This document shows positions 53,459 through 64,000 of a stretch of 64,000 nt of DNA, in pieces (the stretch's first letter is position 1; each line of letters starts with the position of its first letter). This stretch comes from Macropodus opercularis (Eukaryota; Chordata; Actinopteri; Anabantiformes; Osphronemidae). Made by a program: the position numbers and the translations under genes. The stretch lies in contig CM061105.1 of the NCBI GenBank assembly GCA_030770545.1, positions 3,703,001 to 3,767,000 on the forward strand. The letters run 5' to 3'. The notes under the pieces were generated by a model that saw only the letters and a list, made by a program, of their open reading frames with translations, ran no database searches and was not told the DNA's origin.

Positions 53459-54939
53459 TAAGCTCAGGTGATAACTGAGGTTGAGTAAGTTAATGAACAG
53501 AAGATGAAATATAAATTACAGTCCAATGGTTTTTACCTGCTGTGGGTGTGTTTGCATCTGTGGATCTATGATTGCAATTTCAAAGCTTTAAGCAGAGAAA
53601 GATAAAGGAGGCGTATTCGGGAAGCTGTGAAGCAGTCAGAGAGCGTGTCAGACTAATAAATCATGTCTTTTGTAACCTCACAAAGAAACACAAAAGCAAA
53701 ATGCAGATTCATTTTTGAAATCGAGACTGAAAGTGAAAACGGCTGATTCTATCAGGACTCTGGAGGCTTATCGTGGCTCTGCAAGAAAAAAATAAAAGAC
53801 CCAGATTAGGAAGGGTTTTTTCAGGATTCAGGTTTTTTTTAATTCTGTAAATGAAATGTATCCAACACATTCTTTCTCCTTCATGCTGCTCTCTTGATGA
53901 TGGTACCTGTGGTTATTTTATCTTCTTTTAAAATGAATTAAAAAAGTAGAAATTCACAAACCAACCATGTTTTTATAAAAAAAAAAGGATGACTAAAGTT
54001 CTCTGACTCTAATATTACTCGTATTTCTAACCAAAATCTGACTTTTACCTCAACATAATGAAAATATATTCTGGTTTAACTTAGTTAACTGTGCTTTGCA
54101 TCGATGTCTTGTTATTTTTTTTAATAACTCCCCAAAAAAAAACCCAGATCCCAGTGACTGACAATACAGTGTGAGGGTCGGGGATCCTCTCACCTCCTTT
54201 GGTTTGTAGCAGAGGGAAAAGCCTGCGATGCTGTCAAGAAGATGGACAAATTGCAGTTGTTATAGCAATATTCCAATCGAGTCGTGGCTTTCAACAGCTT
54301 TGCAGAAGGAAACTAGAACATTTTGCACAGAGGAAATAACTTTTACCTGCTGTTATGATATCAGAAAATGGCCTCCACACTGTGGTTGAGACAAACCAAT
54401 GTAGCTGTAGTGAAAAAAGCTTCTCTAGACTTAGTGATGAGACAGTAGTGATGCTCGGTCTTTAACCGTTTGACTCAGTTTAAATAAAATCTACAACAAA
54501 GCTTGTTATCTGGTGTTAATTAAAGTTGTAAACATTTGCCTTTCTAATGTAAACAAACTTGTAGCATCAGGACCATTAATAAATTTGATGTAGCTTTAGG
54601 GTAGATTTACTCAGACTCTCAGTATTCACACTTCAGCGTCTAGTTTCTTGTTCACCTTCTCAGCGGAGACTCTGCTTTGTAGCGATGACATCCGCTGTAG
54701 ATAAACTCTTGAGCCTCCCCTCAGATAGTGACTAACGCTGCAGCCTGGGGAAACGACAGGAAGCGCAGTGATCTGACTGGGATGTGGAACCGTTCCTGAC
54801 TCACAAGCCTCAAAAGGAGAAATGTTCGATTGTCTGTGTTTGTAATTTTACTGAGGAGCTCTTCTGCATGTGCTTGAGCTCATTGTGCCACCAGTGTCCC
54901 ACAGTCATTAATAGGATGTCATCACCCAGGACGTTTAAT

Positions 54940-54963
54940 ACTACTACTACTAATAATAATAAT
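54940..54963 (+). repeat. (CTA)n(ATA)n trinucleotide repeat
   Basis: Four CTA units pass into four to five AAT/ATA units. Confidence 0.9.
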
Positions 54964-55242
54964 ATTCAAATTTATTAATACGGGCTTCAGTAGATTACAT
55001 CAGTAGATGGATTTGAGCATGTACACGCATACATACTCCAACAGACTGTCCTTTAGGGGTAAATGGCTCAATTAATTGCTATACTATATAAACAAAATGA
55101 AAGTCATTTATCAAATCAGAATTAAAGTCGTATTTCTATCCACTGAAATAAAAGTTAATCTGTGTTTCAGATATAAGGACAGGTGAGCTACACCCGCATA
55201 TCACTGTGAATGCGGGAATCATCCTTATCTGATGCTGTAGGA

Positions 55243-56125
55243 CAGCGGTCACTAACAGGCGGACCGCGGTCCGGATCCGGACCCAGAAGCTGTCCCATAC
55301 GGACCCGGAGCTACAGACCAAACGGAACGTTTTGATTCAGAATCTAGCGGAGCACTTTACTTTTAATCGGCGCGGCTATTGTGATCTTTACGGTAGTTAT
55401 TTGGTGAAGGCCAATTGAATGTGCGTTTACCACGTGACTTCACTTAGCCAATCGATTCTGTGGATCACAGGCGCTAAATTTTGCGACTCAACAGCACCTG
55501 CAGCTAAAAGAAAGTTCGAGGTTGCGAAGGAATTTAACAAACACATACGACGATAACAGTTGCGTGTAGCTAGCGACAACAAAGGGAGAGACAGACGATA
55601 GAAGCTACAAAAGCTCAAAAACAGACACTAGGGTTGGATCAAACGGCCGCAGACAGACGATACCTCCCAGCACTGAGTCCTGTACGTGGGTTAAATATAT
55701 GAGGGGAAGAAGATGAGCCTCCAAAACTGTTCAGTCAGCTGTTCAGTTGTTAGGATATGTTCAGGTTTTTCTTAAATTGGTTGAGACTTTTGATTCAAAT
55801 TGTAAAATATTTTTTTATACCTTTCCTTTATTTCCTTTAAGTTAAGCTCTTATTTGAACATTTGTGTTCTTGCTTATTTTGAAAATCAGCCCTGCTTTTA
55901 TTTCATGAATTAGATTACATTGTAAATATATGTTCAGTTGGAGTTTCAGTTTGTCAAAAGGGTTTTGAATTGTACTGAATTAATTTGATTTGACAGTGAA
56001 GTACTGATTACATGCAGGCTACTTAATATATCACAGTAAATAGTTAGACATTATAATCTTCTGGACCTTTGCTTCCAAAAAATGTGCGTAACCGGACCTC
56101 TTTAAATTTTAGTTGAATACCCCTG
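55243..56125. mobile_element. hAT-like non-autonomous DNA transposon
   Basis: The left end begins CAGCGGTCACTAAC and the right end, read on the minus strand, begins CAGGGGTATTCAAC. Both contain GGTCCGG some 20-30 bases in, so they form imperfect terminal inverted repeats of the CAGNGGT type seen in hAT elements. A perfect 12-bp palindrome (GGACCGCGGTCC) lies at 55261-55272. The interior, about 880 bp in all, has only short frames and no recognisable transposase. The expected 8-bp target duplication is not clear: the flanks share only a TAG core. Old and probably inactive. Confidence 0.6.
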
Positions 56126-56379
56126 GACTAGAGTCATGTTGGTTTGGCTTTACTGGCTGCTCCCTCCAGCAAAGATCCAGGAAGAGGTCTGTGGTGTGTA
56201 GCAGCTCTCAGCTGGAAAATGGTGATGAAACAGGATTGTACCTGTGATAAGACAACAAATTGCTCGGTACAGTTTTTAGTAAATAATGCTAAACACGTAC
56301 ATGTCTACCCTCAACCCAGTACTGCCTGCATGAGCACAACCGCGCTCTGGAATCTGCTCTTCAGCTCTTTTAGTTTCCC

Positions 56380-56540
56380 TAATTAAACCGACCATTGCTC
56401 CTCCAATTTTGCCCTATTAAGGAGCTGTAAATCTGGCAAGCAGCTCTGAGTAACAGCAATTTACCCACACAATGATGCAACCGCTATATACTGGCCTTAC
56501 AGCCTAATCAGCCCCATGAATAAATCAGATGGCGGGTCGG
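56380..56540. other. Candidate conserved non-coding block
   Basis: Non-repetitive block just right of the hAT-like element, with ccctaattaaaccgaccatt and cagcctaatcagccccatga words. No coding frame. Confidence 0.2.
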
Positions 56541-58994
56541 AGAGAGGAGGGGTGGCAGTGATGTGTAAGCATATAGCGTACGCAGAAAGGCACGCTGTGT
56601 GCGGTGCGTGACATTTTAATTATTTGTGTTCAAGTTTTGCACGTCAGACGAAGGTGCGTGTCCACGGTGACGTAGGACAGATGGACAGAGACAAGAATGT
56701 GTCAAACACGGAGGAACTTATTGTTTTCCCGCAGTTTTTTTTGTTGTTTTTTTTGGCCGGCAGCATGTTCCGCCATGTGTGCTGTGCAAGAGGAAGCTTG
56801 TTTACCAAAGTCTGTCCAGAATGCATTAAAACGTTCAGCAGGAGGGACGACCGACTGCCATAAGCTCAGTTTGCATCACTCTGCTACTACGTTCCCGAGA
56901 TCAAATACCTTCCACAAACCAATATGTTTATTATCTTCCTGCTGTGCGGACACCTTGTTTATGCGTTGAGATGTCCATAAACATATCGTATAACAATCAT
57001 GCATATGCATCATTCAAAGTGCTCTATCAAGAAATAGAAGCAGCGCGGTGCAAACTGTTAATTGTGCGCGTGAAACTGTGATAGTTTGCACAGACCGTTG
57101 GAAAAAGGTGATTTCTGAGGACATGACGGCAAAAGTTACACAGTCACACACAGAAAGAAATGCAATCAAGTAAAAAGTCAAGGAGGAAATGTGTTAAACA
57201 AATATCATAGCATAAAGAAAATGTCAGTTTCCCTTAGCTTCTCAATTTTTCCACATATGCGCTGATGACACAGCATAAAGATTTAAAAGAATTCTTGATT
57301 TCTTAAAAAACCCTCTTCCTCATTTAACTGAAAAGGGCAACAGGAGCTAATGAGCTAACAATAACAAAACCTGGACACTAGAAATGGACACAGAGAGGTT
57401 GCAGAGGTTGTCTGGCACATCTGCGTCAAATCAAAAGTTGTGATACCACAAATCAGCTGCTATATGTATGTGTGTGTGTGTGCGTGTAGTATTTTGACTG
57501 TAGGGTCTCATCGAGTTTTATAAAGTAAAGCCATTCGTCATTATACTCGGTTGAAAACCCAAAAGGCGTGTCCTGTGTCATTGAAGTCATCTGTCACGTT
57601 CCTCTATTATGAAACGCGATGACTGCTGCCATCTATCATATTTCCCGTGGTGTACGAGAAATATCCAAATATCGGGAGATGTCATGGTTTATGTATGTCC
57701 TGCCTATCAGGCATAGAAAGTGCATATGAATACCGTTTAGGTCTGTGTGTGTGTTGGAGGGGGTATAAGGTATATCTGCCTTTAAGATGAGATAAAACCT
57801 GGAGGCTAAACAAACGGAGCATCTTTCAGACCTGCGTTTAGGATAAGGAAACGATGAGACAGCTTTACGCCGCTCCTGCACTTGAAAACTGCAGTTATGT
57901 ATTATGTATTCTGCATATCACAGCATTAAATGTGTACAAAGAAGCATTGCCCCGAAACCTTGTGAGCTAAGATGAGCAGAAGAGATAATTTGAAACAACA
58001 CATTCTATCGCTGCCTCATGGTAATATGTCCAAGGTAAAGCATCACACACACCTCTAGTATATTCTGTCTGAAAGAATGTCGAGCAGTATATACCTATAA
58101 TTATGTAAACTCAGATGCTACAAGCACAAGAGCTAATATTTGCATAGGGGGGTGGCTCTGGGGGATCCAGGCCTTGCCTTTATGTAAAATTAATCAAAGG
58201 TGCCCTACTCAACAATATTTCACCTTCTGGCATCTGACTGAGCAAAGTACTGTGGCTACACTAGTTCTATGAAGGCAAGTAATATCAGTAGGTTGCAGCA
58301 GTATTGTCAATGTTTTACAGGAAGACAATGGAAACTAGGAATATCCAAATTATATTTATACTCAAATCTGTTGAATCATATTGAAATATGAGACAATATT
58401 ACGGAAGAAGGACACAAGTAAGCTTGTCAGTTATGAACCATGAGATCTTGGTTTTTAGCCAGAGTCGTGTGGAGACAGCCGGTTCGGGTTCGATGCTTTC
58501 CAGACCTCGGATGTTCCAGTTTCACCTCTGCTCTCGACAGATTCAGGGTAAATAAAGACGTTCGTAGAGGAGCGAGCGTTGGGTAGATGCCGTTTATCTA
58601 CAGCTTGAAGGAAGCAACAAAAAAAAAAAAAAAACGGATGGGATTTCAAAGGTTTCTTCACGCTGATCTGTGTTTGCTTGTTGTAAATACAGAGCTTGTG
58701 CGACTGTGTGATGCTGATGCTTTCGCATTATTACAGCCAGTAAGTGGTTGAAGTATTGTGCATGCTGTGCTGCAGTGCACTGATCATTAGGTGTAATGTT
58801 ACATATAATCTCTCTCTCTCCATATATATATATAATCCCTAACTACACACTCATGTTGATGCACGAGATAAAATTAGCACAAAGACAATCGATGCATTCA
58901 ACTGACATCGTGGGATGGATGTCCTGAGCTCACGTTTCTTCAACCCGAAGCTGCGGTGCTCTTCTAGTATGACCCTCATGCTTAAAATAATTAA

Positions 58995-59014
58995 TTAATA
59001 ATAATAATAATAAT
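58995..59014 (+). repeat. (TAA)n microsatellite
   Basis: About six TAA units. Confidence 0.9.
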
Positions 59015-60999
59015 AGTATGATTTTTAAAAAACATTGCTTAAAGTTTGAATTACTCTACCTGACAGATCTGTAACCAAAGCTGATTGTGATTTTAAAACA
59101 TCAGCTTCTATCATTATATACACAACAAAAAAACCTGCAGGTCTTTCTTCAACTTTCTGTAAAAAGAAACTTATTTATTAATGACCCACTACATGTTGTT
59201 TCCGCTGACATATTTTGGAGGAAAACAGCTTTCAGTAAGGTCCAACTTGACACTTTCCGTCTCCTAACAAATAAAAACTCTCTGCCTGAAAGCAAAAGGA
59301 AATCGGAATACCTGGAAGGCAGCTGTCACGGGGAGGCTACGGTGGCAGGACTTAACAACCCACGGCATCGAGGCCCACCCCGTGTACGTGTCACGGCTCT
59401 CCAATCGCTCCCTGAATCTCTTCTGTGTGTTTACTTCCACCTTGACGTCTCATTCCAGCCTGACCTTCCCGCTGCAGGTTGTGCGCCGCAAAGCAAACAC
59501 AAGTGACCGGTTCAAATTACAACAGATAATGACTCTGTTTCATCGGAATAAAATTTGCCCAGCAGCTTTGTCTCCAGGTCATAAACACGAGACATGCCTG
59601 TGAATAATTTAACAGTGGTGTTCAAGCATAGGAAACGTTACAGATGTGCGACTGCGTTACACCTAATTAAAATATTCCAAATATTTAATTCCCACACATC
59701 CCAAACGTTGCAACGGTGGATTAATAAAATGCGACACGCTCGACTTCACGCTAAGCGCCGTGACAAATGAACCAAAGCCTGACTGCTACAGAGTTTATCA
59801 CGATGCCGTAAAGCCAGGCCAGTTGTTTGGTATTGTCTAGTGTGAACGATAGTATTTTGTTTGTCACGGCCTGAAGAGTCGCGTTGCGTTATGAAAACCG
59901 TCTCCACTCTGGTCCGATCCGAAGTGTAAGTCATGAGCTATTCCTGGCAGAAGCTTTGTCAGCAGTCCTGCTCTGAAAAACGCTCCCTGATGAGCCAGGT
60001 TATACTGCTGATGTTCATCTCCACTGGAAATGACTGCACAGTCTAATCTTTCTGCTGCCTTGCTAAAGGCCGCCTAAAATATTCAGCAGCCTTTTTTGAA
60101 AGTATTCAGCTCAAGTAGCGTGGAAATCTAATGGGGTTATATGAAGTTGGTCAGCCTGACTGTGTCGGATTCCATCACGTATCCATGACACAGTCCCCAG
60201 ATGCTGCTTTTCAATAGGTGCCTCACATGCAGTTATTCCCGCTGTCTGTTCTTATTATTTTTCGTTTGAGACCCATTTAATATGATAATGAATTCTTTTT
60301 GTTTTAGTTAAAATATATTGAAAGCAGCAGAGGAAAAACAAAACAAAACAACGCGACAACTAACAATCTACTTTTTGTCTGAAACATTTTGGTTTTCTTC
60401 ACTGCATACACAAAAAAACATCACTTGGGTATTTGTGCTTTATGCTAACATCAGCATTTTACAAGCACCGATCGATATCAGAACTTTATCTAAACCATAG
60501 AGGAAAGTTTGCTCATCACATCATGAGTGGGCATTAACTCTAACGTGTTGGTGTAAGAAACTCTCGCCTTCCGAAGTCATTACATCCTTAGGAGGTCCTG
60601 AGGTCCAGGAGTAGGTAGTAAATACTAGGACTCCGTTGGTGACGCGGCGACTGTAAGTTTGTTTCTGGCTGGGAACGTTTTAGTTTCGCCTGCTGCTCGT
60701 CTGTCAAAACAACTTCAGTGTGAGATACTGACTGGTGTGACAGGAGAGACTCCTTAACCTGTCACCGTCACACACACAAGCTCACTGCGGTTGATCCCAA
60801 ACTGCAGTTTTTAATCTCTTTTGCGCCGTACGAGGGAAAACTAAACGCACATATTCCTACAGTATCAGGGAGGTGGGAAGGTTAATACAGTTTTTAACAA
60901 ACCAGTCATTACATTAAGCTCCATAAAGACTCGAGCTGTACGCTCATGTTCAGTTCACTGGAACATGTAGGCGGCGTATTAAGTGTCCTCAGCAGAGCT

Positions 61000-61026
61000 T
61001 TCTTTTTTTCTTCTTCTTCTTCTTTT
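61000..61026 (+). repeat. (TTC)n pyrimidine tract
   Basis: A T-rich run passes into five TTC units. Read on the opposite strand it is a GAA repeat. Confidence 0.9.
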
Positions 61027-61259
61027 CTTGGCGATAGAGAGGCAGGCAAATGATGCCAAGAGGCTGAATAAGAGCCTGAAATTATGTTGCTCATCTGTTG
61101 CCGTGAAGCTGAAAGACGATTCCCAAAAAAAATGCCCATGGACGTGGATTCAAAGAGTGAGAGGAGAGCGAGTTATGCGAGAAAGACCGAATGACCGGAG
61201 CCGGACGGAATGAGGGGATGAAAGGGGAAGAGCCGAAGTAAAGAGCGAGGCAACAGTTA

Positions 61260-61560
61260 AGATGGGCTCCAGCCACAGCCTCCGTTATCTATTACATTTT
61301 TTAACTTTTTGGATTTAGGAAATTAATTTCAGCTTCTACCCTGGGAGGCCACGCTAAATATTGCCTCAGCCCGAGAAAACGTAGGCAATTCCTTTTCCCT
61401 AACATCCATGTCTAACGGTGGAGGACAGCAATCATGGTCTTTGTACTGTGAAGCAGAGCTGGAGAGAAACAGCTTTCATTAAAGGGCACTTCAGCAATCA
61501 CTGCAGCCATTAGTGCTGCATTAGCGCAGTGAGCCAAGCTTTTTATTTGTAGAGGAAGGT
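61260..61560. other. Candidate conserved non-coding block
   Basis: About 300 bp of non-repetitive sequence with the texture of a vertebrate enhancer, including ggaaattaatttcagc, tttcattaaagggcacttca and cattagtgctgcattagcgc. No frame, splice site pair or transposon signature was found. Confidence 0.25.
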
Positions 61561-63777
61561 TTTTGCCTTTTTAGTCGGACGAGCCTTTGAAGTATTTGTG
61601 CCAACGGAAGATAACTCTAAGCAGAATAGAGTTTTTTTTTCCCAGATGCAAATTGTTAATCGTTATTTAATACTTAATATACCTCAAAGCAAGGTAGTGT
61701 TTGCTCGGTGAAGTTTTTTTGTGTTTGTGTTGCGGCATATGCTGTGTGACATTATGAGAACAGACAAGGATGAGTTGTATTTCTAGTAATCTCACGTTTA
61801 AGCTTGGTTTTGGTCTCCACCGACTCCAGAAAACAAAGTATGTGCTGCTGCCTGACCTTTAATTCATCCCCTGTTAACTGCTAAACTCTTTTAGTTTGGC
61901 TACTGACTTTTTTCAGCGGCATTAGCTTAGCTGTCTTTCATCCCTACTGCTCTCAGAGGCAGCAGCCTGCAAATTAAACTCTCTATTTCTGTTGCTCTCT
62001 CTTTATCCCTCTGGTTTTATCTCAGTCACCTCTCTCTCTCTCTCTTTGTGACCCCGTCTCCTCTCCCTCGCTGTCTTTCATTGAGACTCCAGAACAGAGA
62101 GGTGTTTGTTTTGTTTGCTGTTGGCTGCATCCTCCCAGAGGACTCGTCTGTTTTTAGTGATGCAGTGCACACCATTGGGGTTGGCATGGAAGCGTTGCCA
62201 GGGGCGCTGTGCCTCCAGCATCACAGCCCCATGTTTACACAAAGAGAAGTGACGGTAGCCACAAACTTGAAACATTTTCACCCAGATTCCCCTCGGCAGG
62301 CATTTAAATAATCACCTGTTTTCAGGTCGGTTTGCTGTTTTGCATGAAATCTAAACAAGTCATGTGGCTTTTACCTCCAACTTCATAAAGGTGACTCAGT
62401 ATTGCCAGAGCGCAAAGTCACATTTCCTTTTAGCCCGTGTTTTGTCTTTATTGCCTTTTATCTCCTCCCTCACCGCGAAGGCTCGGCGTTGGCAAGAAAG
62501 TCTTGCTCCGCATCCACCAGCTCCAGTGTTCGGCCGCCAACCCACCTGCTCGCAATTACTGAACATCCGTCTCTCACTCAACTGGAAGTGGTTCGCGACA
62601 AATCCCTGTAAAAATCGAAAATGCAGAATTCGCGTCCGAAACAAGTTGTGAATGTACGTTAAGGCTCTTCAACTGGAAGAGCAGAAATGGGTAGTTAAAG
62701 TGAAAATAGAATAGAAAGAAATACACCTGCCCAAGAATGTGTAGCCGTTCCTGATTGTTATGTCTAGGAGGTGGTTGCTGTGTGCGGTGGTTGTAAAATG
62801 TGCACGACTGATGGCGACTATCAGAGAACATTAGATGAGATCAGAGGAGGAGGAGAGAACAGGTAGAGCAGCTTGTGATTCCTTTTCACATTTACGTAAG
62901 CGATTAACCTTAAATTGGACTGCAAGTCGAGTTGCTGTGGTCGTTTGCTTGAAAAAGGATGCAGGGGCTTTGTTTTCCCTTGGCTCCTTGAAGCACAACG
63001 CGCTTTACTTACAAAAGACTGATACATGAATCCAGCTTTACAGTCACAAAAGGCTCTGACAGGAGACGGTTGTCAAAGTCAAACAAAGATGGATGAATCG
63101 CACTGGTGGCCTTTTCTTCTCCGTTTCTCGGAGCCTGTTTGTTCAGTGGAAGAGTCCACTTTGTTTGGCAGTGCCGTGGAAGAATGTGTTTTCGGGGGGC
63201 ACAGGAGATAAAATGGAAAAATTCAACGTCCATTTAGTAGAGTCACAAACTGAGCCTGCAGCAGGAGGCTCCCCATCTGCTTGTCAGACGACACAAGCAA
63301 TTGAAGTGAACTTTGAGTAGTTCGGTCTTATTCTGTTTTATTCTTCTCCTAATATGTTTAGAGCTGCCATTCTCCATCAGGGTAATCACCGGTTCTATGG
63401 CTTCTGATGTGAAACTACAGTATTCTTACGTGACTCCGGACTATTACTAATACCACTGCGGAAATTTTTCCCGTTTACTCTACGTGTGTAAGTGAGACAC
63501 TGGCTGGTGAGAGAATGAGCAAGAGATGTGTGCAATGGAACAATCTGATCATGGGACAAACGGTGACAAATGACATAGAGTTGAACTGGGGCATAACCAT
63601 GTAAAAATCACTCGATATTGGTCCTTTCTACCGATGACCCATGATGTTAGATAACAATCTATCGAACAGTAGTGAAGCAGCTCAGTTGTGTTTCGGAATT
63701 GAGATGAAATAGTTTCTTTTTTTTTTTGTCCATTACAGTTCATCTGACCTGATTTAACTTAGTGATATCAGCCCCCC

Positions 63778-63794
63778 CACACACACACACACAC
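63778..63794 (+). repeat. (CA)n microsatellite
   Basis: Eight uninterrupted units following a C run. Confidence 0.9.
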
Positions 63795-64000
63795 TACCCT
63801 GCCACTCCCCAACACCACATTTATTTTTATCTATACCGCCGTTGCACAGCTCAATCTGTTTTCTCATCTAATCTTCCCAGTCCTGTGTTATTAGAGTGGA
63901 ATGAATGATGCACGCGGCCACTTTACAACCGTATCACTCGGAGACAAATGATTCGTCAAATAGCTTCAGCGATCCGAAAGTGCCTGGGGACAGCGTACCG

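Larger units (their letters stand above)
32600..64000. other. Long non-coding interval, possibly intron 1 of a plus-strand gene
   Basis: No exon was recognised on either strand in these 31 kb. I looked for the conserved BRINP segments (the RYRIYREF-like and NLIKKYGTHF-like stretches) and for other known protein families in the open frames, without success. Contents are microsatellites, one hAT-like element, a fish repeat copy and candidate regulatory blocks. It is either brinp2 intron or intergenic DNA. Confidence 0.5.

Overview
The window looks like teleost fish nuclear DNA: AT-rich and gene-poor, with many di- and trinucleotide microsatellites and several degraded copies of an interspersed repeat common in ray-finned fish. 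There is no sign of bacterial gene packing, operons or a virus. Almost all open frames of 60-170 codons are chance frames, many of them opening at TTG, CTG or GTG.

One protein-coding exon is recognisable. On the minus strand, 16565..16274 is the first coding exon of astrotactin 1 (astn1). It carries an ATG in good context, a signal peptide, the conserved N-terminal ectodomain block and a canonical GTGAGT splice donor, and it sits in a CpG-rich promoter block. Everything left of it (1..16273) is therefore the start of astn1 intron 1; no second astn1 exon was found there. That intron holds a (CA)n tract of about 100 bp, several copies of the fish repeat, one copy of a second, LTR-like dispersed repeat, and AT-rich blocks that may be conserved non-coding elements.

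Right of astn1, 16.8-30.4 kb is non-coding: a long compound (GT)n(AT)n microsatellite about 0.5 kb upstream of the start codon, a second copy of the LTR-like repeat, and possible regulatory blocks. A second CpG-rich block at about 30.95-32.0 kb has a GTGAGT donor on the plus strand. In human, ASTN1 is divergently paired with BRINP2, so this block may be the promoter and a non-coding first exon of brinp2. That is inference from gene order; no BRINP coding sequence was found.

From 32.6 kb to the end there is no recognisable coding exon. There are microsatellites, one hAT-like non-autonomous DNA transposon (about 55.24-56.13 kb) and several candidate regulatory blocks. If the brinp2 reading is right, this is mostly brinp2 intron 1; otherwise it is intergenic. 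I found no convincing novel biological system, only ordinary vertebrate sequence around a neurodevelopmental gene.
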